DNA of 64,000 nt from Nostoc desertorum CM1-VF14 (GTDB lineage Bacteria > Cyanobacteriota > Cyanobacteriia > Cyanobacteriales > Nostocaceae). A program made the translations under genes and the position numbers. The stretch covers positions 1-64,000 of the forward strand of contig JAHHHR010000021.1 in assembly GCA_019359245.1 (NCBI GenBank). Direction: 5' to 3'. The first letter of the stretch is position 1, and each line of letters starts with the position of its first letter. The notes under the pieces are model-generated. The model saw only the letters and a list, made by a program, of their open reading frames with translations. It was not told where the DNA came from and made no database searches. Of this stretch, positions 44,708-54,400 are shown in pieces.

Positions 44708-45646
44708 ATGAGCCGTCCAATAATTCTTGGTATTGTAGGTGACAGCGCTGCTGGGAAAACAACACTAACGCGAGGAATCGCTCAGGTACTCGGCCCAGAA
44801 AATGTTACCCTCATTTGTACAGATGATTATCACCGTTACGATCGCCAACAACGTGCAGAGATTGGCATCACTGCCCTCCACCCGGACTGCAACCACCTAG
44901 ATATTATGCAGCAACATCTGTCGCTGCTACGCACAGGACAGCCAATTCTGAAGCCAGTTTACAGCCATAAAACCGGCACATTCGAGCCACCGCAGTATAT
45001 CAAGCCGAATAAATTCGTGATTATTGAGGGATTACTCGGTTATTCTACTCGTGCTGCCCGTGACTCTTACGATGTTAAAGTTTACCTTGCACCCCCGGAA
45101 ACAATCCGCACTAAGTGGAAAGTCAAGCGAGACACGCAAAAGCGGGGCTACAGTGCCGAACAGGTGTTAGCGGAACTAGAAAAGCGCGAACCAGACTCAG
45201 CACAATTCATCCGTCCGCAGCGGCAATGGTCTGATATAGTTATTAGTTTTTACCCACCCACAGAGGAAGTTGATGAAACGAATGGACACCTGAATGTCCG
45301 ACTGGTACTTCGTCCGACAATTCCTCACCCAGATTTTACCCAGATTATCAACTCTAGCTATGGTAATTCTGACTCAGCGATCCGCCTGGGGCTAGACAGG
45401 GATATGAGTAAGCCGGTAGATGTCTTAGAGGTTGATGGTCATGCAACCTTAGAACAGGTGAATAAGCTAGAGCATATTATTTGTTCTGATATGCCCCATT
45501 TACGAAATATTTGCGATCGCGAAAGTAATCCAGAACTGGGTAAAGTTGCTGGTACAACTGGAGAAACACTGCAAAGTTACCCCCTTGCTCTTACTCAGTT
45601 GATCATTACTTACCATATGCTGAAAGCGACGCAAACTTATCAGTAA
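44708..45646 (+). CDS. phosphoribulokinase/uridine kinase-family protein (second PRK-like)
   Basis: The 312-residue kinase has P-loop GDSAAGKT (residues 11-18), ICTDDYHRYDRQQR near 36 and NHLDIMQQHLSLL, as in phosphoribulokinase. It is clearly not the canonical photosynthetic PRK: it lacks the cysteine in the P-loop (GDSGCGKS in the enzyme I recall) while keeping the other (C37). Thus the thioredoxin/CP12 redox switch should be missing. It probably phosphorylates a ribulose-like or nucleoside substrate, but this is not certain. GGGAGG precedes the ATG at 44708, which I prefer to an upstream start eight codons earlier. Confidence 0.75.
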   Translation: MSRPIILGIVGDSAAGKTTLTRGIAQVLGPENVTLICTDDYHRYDRQQRAEIGITALHPDCNHLDIMQQHLSLLRTGQPILKPVYSHKTGTFEPPQYIKPNKFVIIEGLLGYSTRAARDSYDVKVYLAPPETIRTKWKVKRDTQKRGYSAEQVLAELEKREPDSAQFIRPQRQWSDIVISFYPPTEEVDETNGHLNVRLVLRPTIPHPDFTQIINSSYGNSDSAIRLGLDRDMSKPVDVLEVDGHATLEQVNKLEHIICSDMPHLRNICDRESNPELGKVAGTTGETLQSYPLALTQLIITYHMLKATQTYQ

Positions 45647-45724
45647 TCAGCGAATATGAAGGGGTTTAACGGGTTTGCGATCGCATTTAGTATTGGGCTG
45701 TTGAATTATACGATGCCTACGGCG

Positions 45725-46030
45725 CTAAACTACACTCTTTGCTGACGCTATCCAAACTTCAGATGCAGAAACGCGCCCTTCAATTGGCTCATACTCATCT
45801 TCTAGCAACCAGAGTTGAGCCTCGTCTTAATTTGAACAAGTAAATATGACTTTATAACCTGGTATCGATTTTCTGCATCAATTGTCACCTCTGCATAAAA
45901 TAGCAGGATGCTTGACCCTTCTGGACTGATTTTTGTAACCAGAGGATTACTAACCTAACTGATAGCCCACGCCCCATATACGTAAAATATCACGACAACC
46001 ATCTTCAAAAGCTTCTTGAAAATTTATCAT
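45725..46030 (-). pseudogene. small gene broken by two frameshifts
   Basis: Three short frames on the minus strand read on from one another as one protein of about 100 residues: MINFQEAFEDGCRDILRIWG..., then SNPLVTKISPEGSSILLFYA..., then EAQLWLLEDEYEPIEGRV... Each junction is a one-base shift (near 45951 and near 45815). I do not know the family; it looks like a small globular cyanobacterial protein. The rest of the 600-base gap has no gene. Confidence 0.6.
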
Positions 46031-46246
46031 TTGAAAGCTCGATAGCACCCAAGAAAGCTGCTCATAATCACAAATCTAAATCTTGTGGCAAGTATTTGGG
46101 AAGATGGTGTTATCACACGTATCTCTACATAGGAACTAGAGGTAAAATTCCCCAAAATTAAAGATTTTATCAAGTAAAGATAATTTATAGAGCAAACAAG
46201 GGATAACTAAAGATAGTTTGATGTGTGGTGACGATTATCTTAGTTT

Positions 46247-46978
46247 ATGACCTATTGCCTTAGAATTGCCGATCTACCTACAAATGAGCGTCCGCGTGAG
46301 CGATTAATGACGCATGGTGCCAAAATTTTAGCCACAGCAGAGTTAATCGCAATTCTTCTAGGCACTGGTCAAGGCCCAGGCAAACTATCTGCTGTGGGTT
46401 TGGGACAATATATCTTAAGCGAATTAGGCAAACACCAACGTGATCCTTTGGCAGTTTTGCGAGAAGTTAGCCCTGCTGAGTTGATGCAAATTTCTGGTGT
46501 TGGCCCAGCGAAGGCGACAAGTATCTTAGCAGCAATTGAATTGGGTAAACGCGCCTTTCAATCTCGTCCGAATGATGGCACATTGATTGATAGCCCACTT
46601 GCTGCTGCTGCTACCCTCAGTCAAGATTTGATGTGGCAGATACAAGAACGTTTTGCAGTAGTGCTATTGGATGTTAAGAATCGTTTATTGGGTACGCAAG
46701 TCATTACTATTGGCACAGCAACCGAAACCCTAGCCTCTCCCCGTGATATTTTTCGGGAAGTTATTCGTCAAGGTGCAACGCGAGTAATAGTTGCCCATAA
46801 CCATCCTTCTGGCAACCTTGAACCCAGCCAGGAAGATATAGAATTGACGCGTCAGTTATTAACAGGGGCGCTGCTTTTGGGCATTCCGGTACTAGATCAT
46901 CTGATTTTGGGTAATGGCAATCATCAGAGTTTACGAGAAATGACAACCTTGTGGGATGAGCATCCACAGGGAGATTAA
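46247..46978 (+). CDS. radC: RadC-family JAB/MPN domain protein
   Basis: The 243-residue protein is a complete RadC: an N-terminal UPF0758 region with helix-hairpin-helix (ISGVGPAKATSILAAIELGKR near residue 83) and a C-terminal JAMM metalloprotease-like domain with AHNHPSG and a following Asp (EPSQED). It is historically called a DNA repair protein, though the biochemical role is not settled. A DUF389-like remnant lies downstream. Confidence 0.9.
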   Translation: MTYCLRIADLPTNERPRERLMTHGAKILATAELIAILLGTGQGPGKLSAVGLGQYILSELGKHQRDPLAVLREVSPAELMQISGVGPAKATSILAAIELGKRAFQSRPNDGTLIDSPLAAAATLSQDLMWQIQERFAVVLLDVKNRLLGTQVITIGTATETLASPRDIFREVIRQGATRVIVAHNHPSGNLEPSQEDIELTRQLLTGALLLGIPVLDHLILGNGNHQSLREMTTLWDEHPQGD

Positions 46979-46998
46979 CTCTCTTCTTTTTTTATATA

Positions 46999-47253
46999 AC
47001 CGAAACCAGTTTACGACGAGCATTATTGAATCGAACTGTCACCTTTGGGCGATTGCAGTTACTTAACAGTAATACCAATTGCTTGACAAATCCCCCAGAA
47101 GTCCGTTTGAATGTCCGGGCAAAAGAACCTGTCACACCTCGGCAAGTAGAATTATTAGAAGAATTTATTAAACAAGAGATGGGGCAAGCATTCACTCTAA
47201 TTTTTGAAGTTGCTCAAGTGGAAGAAATTAGAAGTTCTGAACCCACACGCTAA
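46999..47253 (+). pseudogene. C-terminal remnant of a DUF389/TIGR00341-like membrane protein
   Basis: The frame is open from 46999 and ends at 47253. It codes for PKTSLRRALLNRTVTFGR, then PPEVRLNVRAKEPVTPRQVELL and a short tail ending FTLIFEVAQVEEI. This pattern matches what I remember of the soluble C-terminus of DUF389 proteins, whose membrane domain is absent here. I infer a deleted gene. TTG 47026 could start a 75-residue peptide, but nothing argues for translation. Confidence 0.5.
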
Positions 47254-47323
47254 AGTTGCTATTTGGCATAAATGAGGAGAGAATCTATCAGTTACAGCTA
47301 TTTTCAGGTCAATAGACCACGTG

Positions 47324-47351
47324 GTAGGGGCGCAAGGTCTTGCGCCCCTAC
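47324..47351. repeat. 13-bp near-perfect palindrome
   Basis: GTAGGGGCGCAAG and CTTGCGCCCCTAC pair around two bases. This is a familiar cyanobacterial dispersed palindrome placed before the antiporter gene. Confidence 0.85.
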
Positions 47352-47414
47352 AACAGGTGTGGTTCAAACACATGAAAACTGCTGTAAGCCAAACTAACTT
47401 TTCAAAATGTAATA

Positions 47415-48968
47415 GTGGATGTTACCGAATTAGTCAAAGTTTCAATTATTCTCTTGCTGCTTGCTACGGGTGTAGCTCTGCTATCCCGGCGGTTGCGAAT
47501 CCCTTATGTTACGGGTTTAGTATTGGCAGGTTTACCAATCACTGAATTGTTATCTCGTCCGATTGGTTTAAATCCAACCTTGGTTTTGAATCTTTTCTTA
47601 CCAATTCTCATCTTTGAAGCTGGCATTAATACGGATGTCAGCCGTCTACGCAGCACCTTTAAACCAATTGCTTTGCTAGCTGGGCCAGGAGCTTTGCTTT
47701 CCAGTGCGATTATTGCCGCCCTGTTAAAATTTGGGCTGGGACTGAGTTGGATACCTGCGTTATTTGTCGGAGTAATTCTAGCAAACACTGATACAGTTTC
47801 CATGATTGCCGTCTTCAAGGAAATACCAGTACCTTCAAGGCTTTCCACCATTGTTGAAGGAGAAACTTTATTTAATGATGCAGCGGCTCTAGTTTCATTC
47901 AACCTAATTTTACAAGTATATTCCACAGGTTCACTCACCTTCGTAGAGGGAATTCAACAACTGCTATTTATCTCTCTAGGAGGCTGCCTGGTAGGGTTGA
48001 TTTTGGGCTACTTGAGCATACCTGTATTCTCCCGTTTAGATGATCCTCTTAGCAGCTTGTTATTGACAGTTGCAGTTGCATTAGGAACTTTTCAGGTTGG
48101 GCAATTTCTCGGTGTATCGGGTGCTGTGGCTGTGGTTGTCGCGGGATTGATTTTCGGGAATTTAGGGCTTTCTCAGAATACTTCTGCTTCTAGTCGCATC
48201 ACTTTATTGAGTTTTTGGGAATATGCTAGTTTTACTGTCAACACCTTTATTTTTCTGCTGATAGGTGTAGAAATAAACTTGGTAACGCTCTGGAGAACTT
48301 TACCTGCAATTATATTTGCAGTTTTAGCTTATCAAATTGGGCGAGTTCTGACAGTCTATCCGTTGCTAGCAGGGATTCGTTTGATTGACCGCCCAATCCC
48401 GTTGCGCTGGCAACATTTACTCTTTTTAGGTAACATCAAAGGTTCACTCTCGATGGCTCTGGCGTTGAGTTTACCTGTAACACTACCAGGGCGAGATGTC
48501 CTCATTGCTTTAGTTTTTGGTAGTGTGCTGGTATCGTTAGTTGGACAGGGTTTAAGTTTGCCTTGGGTAGTAAAACGATTACAATTATCTAATTTTTCCG
48601 AAGCTCAACAACAGGTTGAAGAATTGCAAGCCCAGTTGATGACAGGTAAGGCAGCACAAGATGAATTAGATAGTTTGTTGAAATCAGGGGTGTTACCAAA
48701 AGCTGTTTATGAAGAGATGCGTTCAGCTTATCAAGTGCGAATTGCTGGTGCAGAAAAGATACTGCGAGAACTTTATAATCGTCGTCCTGATGATGTGGAG
48801 GGCAAAACTGGCAACAGTGCTAAACTTGATGCCATTCGTCGCCGTTTACTCTTGGCAGAAAAAGGAGCGCTCAATGAGGCGATGCGGAAGCGCATTCTCT
48901 CGGAAGAAATTGTGCGCGGGCGGATACAAACTCTTGATGAACAATTGCTGAAGTTAGATGATGATTAA
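47415..48968 (+). CDS. CPA1-type Na+/H+ antiporter
   Basis: The 517-residue protein has about 12 hydrophobic helices followed by a soluble C-terminal tail (from about residue 390). Key parts are ANTDTVSMIAVF and GETLFNDAAALV near 155, with the ND pair that carries cations. Such antiporters exchange Na+ or K+ for H+ in salt and pH regulation. The start is a GTG at 47415. The C-terminal helical tail (KLDAIRRRLLLAEKGAL) may regulate activity. Confidence 0.88.
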   Translation: MDVTELVKVSIILLLLATGVALLSRRLRIPYVTGLVLAGLPITELLSRPIGLNPTLVLNLFLPILIFEAGINTDVSRLRSTFKPIALLAGPGALLSSAIIAALLKFGLGLSWIPALFVGVILANTDTVSMIAVFKEIPVPSRLSTIVEGETLFNDAAALVSFNLILQVYSTGSLTFVEGIQQLLFISLGGCLVGLILGYLSIPVFSRLDDPLSSLLLTVAVALGTFQVGQFLGVSGAVAVVVAGLIFGNLGLSQNTSASSRITLLSFWEYASFTVNTFIFLLIGVEINLVTLWRTLPAIIFAVLAYQIGRVLTVYPLLAGIRLIDRPIPLRWQHLLFLGNIKGSLSMALALSLPVTLPGRDVLIALVFGSVLVSLVGQGLSLPWVVKRLQLSNFSEAQQQVEELQAQLMTGKAAQDELDSLLKSGVLPKAVYEEMRSAYQVRIAGAEKILRELYNRRPDDVEGKTGNSAKLDAIRRRLLLAEKGALNEAMRKRILSEEIVRGRIQTLDEQLLKLDDD

Positions 48969-48992
48969 ATATGGGGCGTTGGGAATTGGGCA

Positions 48993-49256
48993 TTGGGCAT
49001 GGAGAATAGTCTGAGCTTTGTGAATGAACCTCTGAGCTTTGTCGATGAACCTTGGAGCTTTGTCGATGAACCTCTGAGCTTTGTGAGTGAACCTCTGAGC
49101 TTTGTGAGTGAACCTCTGAGCTTCGTTGATGAACCTCCGAGCTTTGTGAGTGAGCCTCTGAGCTTTGTGAGTGAGCCTCTGAGCTTTGTGAGTGAACCTC
49201 TGAGCTTTGTGAATGAGCCTTTGAGCTTCGTTGATGAACCAATACGTTTTAATTAA
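48993..49256 (+). other. open frame made of 21-bp repeats (87 aa)
   Basis: An 87-residue frame MGMENS-(xSFVxEP)11-IRFN is built wholly from tandem repeats. The opposite strand is also open over the same region. No ribosome-binding site is clear. It may be repeat DNA without a product, so I do not list it as a gene. Confidence 0.5.
49011..49241. repeat. 21-bp tandem repeat (11 copies)
   Basis: Eleven copies of CTGAGCTTTGTGAGTGAACCT and variants run without any indel. The unit is three heptamers long. Differences are concentrated at the middle (GTGAGTGA, GTCGATGA, GTTGATGA), which changes one residue (Ser, Asn or Asp) in the frame. Confidence 0.95.
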
Positions 49257-49352
49257 GGGTTATGGGTGTAGATGATTGGTTTTTCAAGACGCGATAAATC
49301 GCGTCTCTACATGAGAATTTTGGGCTTATTTGAACTGTATTGCCTTCACCTA

Positions 49353-49913
49353 TTATTTTAAAGGCGATCGCTTATCGTTATTTTGATTTTTAATCGCCCT
49401 ACCAGGACTGATAAAAGAAATTCCTTGCTGAAAGTCAGTACCAATCATAACTGCCTCCACTATAGGTTCGGATATTTCTGTTTGAGCTACCCACTCAACA
49501 ATAAAGTTTGCACCTAAACCTCCACTGGTATCATTTCTATTTATAAAAAAATCTGTCGAGGCTAGCGCATCAAGTTGAATAGGACGCTCCAAATACTGTT
49601 TAATTAATTTCCCTTCTGAGTTGTAATAGCGCACAGAAGTAATAACGATCGGATTGGTCATATCTGTGTTCCGAACACTAAGGGTAACTGCTAACTCGAA
49701 AATTTCCTGCTTATTGTGATGATAGATATGGGAATAGACAGGGACATAAATAGTTTGGCCGCTTGCTATCTTAAAATTTTTATCTAGCGTCACTACTTTT
49801 TGAACAGAGATTGCTTGAGTAGCAGCGGATTGTGACTTGGGTGGAATATTTGTTGATTGACAAGATACAAGAAAAATAATAGCGATCGCTAAAATATATG
49901 GATATGGTTTCAT
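49353..49913 (-). CDS. DUF3124 lipoprotein
   Basis: This 186-residue protein has a lipoprotein signal (AIAIIFLVSCQS, Cys near residue 18) and a beta-rich body, IYVPVYSHIYHHNKQEIFELAVTLS onward, that matches the DUF3124 family. The function is unknown. I chose the ATG at 49913; the codon before it is TTG. It is followed on the same strand by no gene within reach and stands apart from the TrkA-type gene. Confidence 0.8.
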   Translation of the reverse strand: MKPYPYILAIAIIFLVSCQSTNIPPKSQSAATQAISVQKVVTLDKNFKIASGQTIYVPVYSHIYHHNKQEIFELAVTLSVRNTDMTNPIVITSVRYYNSEGKLIKQYLERPIQLDALASTDFFINRNDTSGGLGANFIVEWVAQTEISEPIVEAVMIGTDFQQGISFISPGRAIKNQNNDKRSPLK

Positions 49914-49988
49914 CAAAACTATTTACACCCATTTTTTATACCTGTGTAGCTAATCCCACCTAATAAAGAGTTTCGGTAGGCATTGCGC

Positions 49989-50666
49989 TCAACATCTTTG
50001 TTCAATAAAATCAATGACTTGATGTAAAGATCCTGGTTTAGTCACAATTAATACTGTTGAATAAGGTTCCAGTATTGTACTGCCGTTAGGAATCATCAAA
50101 TCTTCATGTGGATGGGATTGATAGCCAATAATTAGTGAACCAGTAGGAAATCGGGCATCCTGAGCGATTTCGGCAACGCTACGCCCAGCAACATAGCAAT
50201 TGTTTGGTATGGCAAGTTTCAGAACCTCAATCTGTCCTTGCTCAAAATGCATCATTGATTCCACTTGCGGATACTCAATGGCATTCACCATTGTTGAAAC
50301 TGATAATTCAACAGTACTGATGATATGATTGGCTCCAGCTATCCGCAGTGGTTCAGCAAAATCGGGGTGGCGCATCCGACTTAAAATATGGGTGACACCG
50401 TAGTGTTTAGCAAGAGTTACCATTGCCAAGTTTAAGGCATCACTTCTTAGAACAGCTGCTAAGGAGCCTGCTTTGCGAATCCCAGCTTCTAACAATACTT
50501 CTGTACTTACAGCACTGCCTTCAAAAGCCATAGCTCCTACTTGTTCGCGGGCATAACGACAAGCAATAGGATCAATGTCAATTACGGCAACAGTATGTCC
50601 TAGTTCTACCAGTTTTTGGGCTAAACTTAAGCCCACTAAGCCTGCTCCACCTATTAGTACATACAT
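49989..50666 (-). CDS. TrkA-type potassium uptake/channel regulator
   Basis: The 225-residue protein has a Rossmann NAD-binding domain (LIGGAGLVGLSLAQKL with GxGxxG, IDIDP at the end of strand 2) and a TrkA-C domain (NGSTILEPYSTVLIVTKPG). Such RCK/KTN proteins sense nucleotides and gate K+ transport subunits of the Ktr/Trk or channel type. No membrane partner is adjacent. The two-domain length is normal for KtrA. Confidence 0.88.
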   Translation of the reverse strand: MYVLIGGAGLVGLSLAQKLVELGHTVAVIDIDPIACRYAREQVGAMAFEGSAVSTEVLLEAGIRKAGSLAAVLRSDALNLAMVTLAKHYGVTHILSRMRHPDFAEPLRIAGANHIISTVELSVSTMVNAIEYPQVESMMHFEQGQIEVLKLAIPNNCYVAGRSVAEIAQDARFPTGSLIIGYQSHPHEDLMIPNGSTILEPYSTVLIVTKPGSLHQVIDFIEQRC

Positions 50667-50751
50667 GGCTGTTCTTGATGCTCTCTTTAAATTCTTATTC
50701 CACTTTACAAGTTAACAAAGGAATGAAAATGTAACTTGACGAGAGATACTT

Positions 50752-51288
50752 TCAACTTCTGGGAATGTCAAAAGCATGCCATTCCTGAATACCCCTACGC
50801 CTAAGAACAGGTTCGGCTTGACGGATATCGTCTTCTGTGCTTTCTATCGTCACTAAATAATTGCCTTGGAATACTTGGTCATTATAGAGTTGGGCGGCTT
50901 CTTCGGGAAGAAACCAACCCCGTAGTGCGCCAATAAGACCGCCAGCAGCTGCACTAGCTCCACTTCCTAAAAGGGTAGCTAAAACAGACTCTGCTGCTAG
51001 TGCTGGGCCAAAACCAGGAATAAGTAAAATACCCAAACCCGCAACCAAGGTAAGTAAACCTCCCGTCCTAGCACCTGCTAATCCACCCGCCCTAGCACCT
51101 TCAGCAGGAGCAATAGTACTTTCACTCGTATCGGAACTGTCAAGTTGCTCATTGAGCTTGGGTTTATTAGTGATTACAGAAATTTTATTCATCGGAAAGC
51201 CACTACTTCTCAGTTCGTCAAGCGCCTGTAGTGCAATTTGGCGATCGCGAAATATACCAATAGCGTGTTGAAGTTGACCAGAAGCCAT
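50752..51288 (-). CDS. general stress protein 17M-like protein with a glycine-rich segment
   Basis: The 178-residue protein starts MASGQLQHAIGIFRDRQIALQAL, as in the GSP17M/YflT domain. The middle (about 70-125) is an Ala/Gly-rich hydrophobic region with glycine-zipper spacing (ARAGGLAGARTGGLLTL), probably membrane-inserted. The C-terminal end (EPVLRRRGIQEWHAFD) is soluble. I chose the ATG at 51288, preceded by GGGAGG, over an upstream frame extension of 30 codons. Likely stress-related; function is not proved. Confidence 0.75.
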   Translation of the reverse strand: MASGQLQHAIGIFRDRQIALQALDELRSSGFPMNKISVITNKPKLNEQLDSSDTSESTIAPAEGARAGGLAGARTGGLLTLVAGLGILLIPGFGPALAAESVLATLLGSGASAAAGGLIGALRGWFLPEEAAQLYNDQVFQGNYLVTIESTEDDIRQAEPVLRRRGIQEWHAFDIPRS

Positions 51289-51405
51289 TTTGTTTGCCTC
51301 CCAAAAGCATTGATTAACCTGCAAAGCTTTTGTTGGTGATAGATATATCCACAGTATTACAAACAAATGTGGCCACAAAGTGATAGCACTTGTAAGCAGC
51401 TAGGT

Positions 51406-54400
51406 TTATTCGTAGTGATTGAATTGGTATTTTTCGAGCAACTCTTTAACTTGAGCCGCTACCAAAGGATGTGGATCTTTTTGTAACTGGGGAAGAATTT
51501 GCAGGAGAACGCGATGTGAAACCATATTCAAGTATGCGATCGCAGCTTCTCTAACAAAGCCGGTTGGATGACGCAAACTTATTAAAATCTCGGAGCTTGT
51601 CAACCGGATGCGAGTTACTTGAGCAAAATGGAAGCAGCAAGCTAGACACCAGTCAGAAAGGAAGTTACCCAACGTCAACAATCTGTGCAGGCGATCGCTA
51701 ACTATCATACTCTCATATTCTACGAGTTTGGCTTCTACTAGATGTTGCAATTTTTCTGGCTGCGGTCGGTTATCTAAAATATTCAGCAATAAAGACTTTG
51801 AAGACAAAGTTACGGTATGCTCTAGGATCTCTAACCCCCGCGCTAAGTTTACCACTGAGAGCGATCGCAGATTAAATGCTGCTGCCTGCATCTTTTCTGG
51901 CGAATAAAGCAGTTTCAATAGCAGTAGCAGCCGCTCTTTTACATCCAATTCCAATTCTAAAAGGGCGCGTTGCAGTAACTCAGAGACAATCACCATCCTC
52001 TCACTGGATTGATGTTTTTCTTTTTCATCAAGTGTTTGGAAGTCAATGTATGCAGCGTAAATCTCGCCTAAAAATTTTAATTCCTGTTCTATTAAATTTT
52101 CTACCCGACTTTTATAAAATCGATCCACTAAACCTGTAATTCCTGGTTGTTTATGTATTTTTAGTAAGCTGCGAAGAATATGATCTCTCGTAGTCCCCCA
52201 AGATGTTTCTAGGTTTTCCCATAAAGTCTCTAATGCCTCTTGCGTAGCAATTTGAGCAATGGTACGCCAAGCATACATCCGCACTACTTCTGGTTTATAA
52301 ATATTCGTAGCCAACCGCAACAGCATTTCTATAGCTTCATTTTCGAGTCGCATTAGGGCTGACATAGCTGTACTGCGGGTTGATTTGTAGTAAAGTGCTG
52401 CTATCAGTGCCGAGTAATACTCTTCTAAATGAGTTGCTGCAATCATTTCTAATACGGCACAGCGCACTCGTAACGACTCATCTTGTAACAAATTCGGGAT
52501 GTGAATCCGCAATGCCTGCAAATAAACTGCTTCTCTGAGCGCTCTGACTCCATTCACCCGTTCCCGTTCTTGCTTATGAGTCAGCATCCGACGCATGGTT
52601 TTAGTAGCTGCCACCTTTTGCATGGGTGTTCCCTGGCGTAAGACTAAAGCGGCGGCGGTGGCACGGATGAGTGAGTTTTGACGGGGATTCAGGTATTCTT
52701 CTAGAATGCTTAAATTAGGATTTGGTTCAGCCAGCCAAACGTAGCGCAGTGCTAGGGCGAAAACTTCGGGGTTAGTTTCTTGGGGTTCTTCCAACAAAGG
52801 ACGGATGGCATCTAGGTAAGCGGGATTTGCACCTGCTATCAGCATTACTTCCAAACTTTGGCGCTGCAAATCTGGGGTTAACTTGATTAGTAGAGGTGCT
52901 AAAACTTCCGCAGCTCCAAGGGAATCAATTTGGGCTAAAAGTTCAATACAAGAACGTTTATCAGCCTCGCTGCCTTTTTCTGCTAAAGCTTTGACTACAC
53001 CTTGCTTGAAGAATCGTAAGCCTACATTGGCAGCACTCAAGTGACCCCGTGCCACACTTAAGACTAACAGTTCAACATAGCGCGATCGCAATTCCCAAAC
53101 TACTGTTAAACAGGTGCCAGTTATCAGCATTGTTTCTGCTACTAACACCCACTTTTGCATTGGTGTAGGTACAAAGTGCCCACAAAACATTAGAGTTGCA
53201 AAAATGAGCGCTCCTGTCAAACCTGTAGCGATCGCTTCGGCAGTTCCACCAGATAAAGTCTGCATCCGGCTGCGAATTGCCTCTGGAATCGGTTGGTACA
53301 GAATGGGGCCGCTACTCATAACAAAGGTGTAGCGCAGAAGTTCATCGCAAAATTTGACAATTATCAGACCCCAGAAAAAGCTTTGCGATTGTATGGCTGG
53401 AATTAAATGCAAAAATACCAGCACACCTGGTAGTGAAAAGCCGACGGTGATTGGTAAAAGTGTGGCTGTGAAAAATACCCCCATCCGTTCGATGAGTCGG
53501 CTGGAAATAAACCACTGCAATAACAACTCACACAGTCCCAACGTTCCACCAAAAAGACCTAAGAAACTGGCGAGTTCTCGGTCACTCATATTGGATTTGA
53601 GTTCGCGCAGATATTGAAAATCTATTAACAATCCAATGACTTGCAACAGACCGACAAAGGCAAACAATTGCCAGACATAGCGCTTTAGTGGACTTTTAAT
53701 GAAACGCTCTCGTGAAGCTTGTTCTTCAGGAACTAGTCTTTGTGGAGTTTCAGGAAAGGCTGCTCGATACCGATGAGTTAAATAGAGTAGAATTCCTGAT
53801 CCTAATAAAATTACTACACAGGCGATGAGGATGATCTTATTCAGAGTGGCGTATTGCACTAGCCAAGGTAAACTAAAGCCACTAATTACATCTGCTACCA
53901 AAAGACCACTACTCACCAGTGGGTAAGTGCGCTTAATCTCTCGAATGTTAAAGAGTTGGTTGGCGACGATGGAGATATTGAGGTCATTAACCACATAAAG
54001 TGCATCTACCCATAGCCGCAGCAGAAATACCGAAATAACTGCCAAATAGGAAAATTGCGATCCCCAACGTAATACAACTAATAAAACTAATGGCATCAAC
54101 ATGCAAGGTGCGATCGCTACAATCACCCGGCGTAAGGGAAAAATCTTTTGCAGCCAAGAGTATAAAAAAACCAGGCCTGCACTCATTGCGGCGCTGGCAA
54201 TATACATCCAAGGCAGTAGGTTAGTCCCATATTCATCCAGAAACAGCGCCACCGTACTATCCTCTGCCCACCGCAATCCTACAGATACAGTTGTATAAAA
54301 AACAAACATTATCTGAGTTCGCTCGCTCTCCTCTGGTCGGAGATTCACCCACTGTAGTAGTCGTGGTAAAGCAATTTTATTTGCAGCCAACCAGTGATTT

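Noticed and set aside
48871..49242. Minus-strand repeat frame (SQSSEVH units)
   Set aside because: Overlaps the end of the antiporter gene and is the opposite reading of the 21-bp repeats. No independent evidence for translation.
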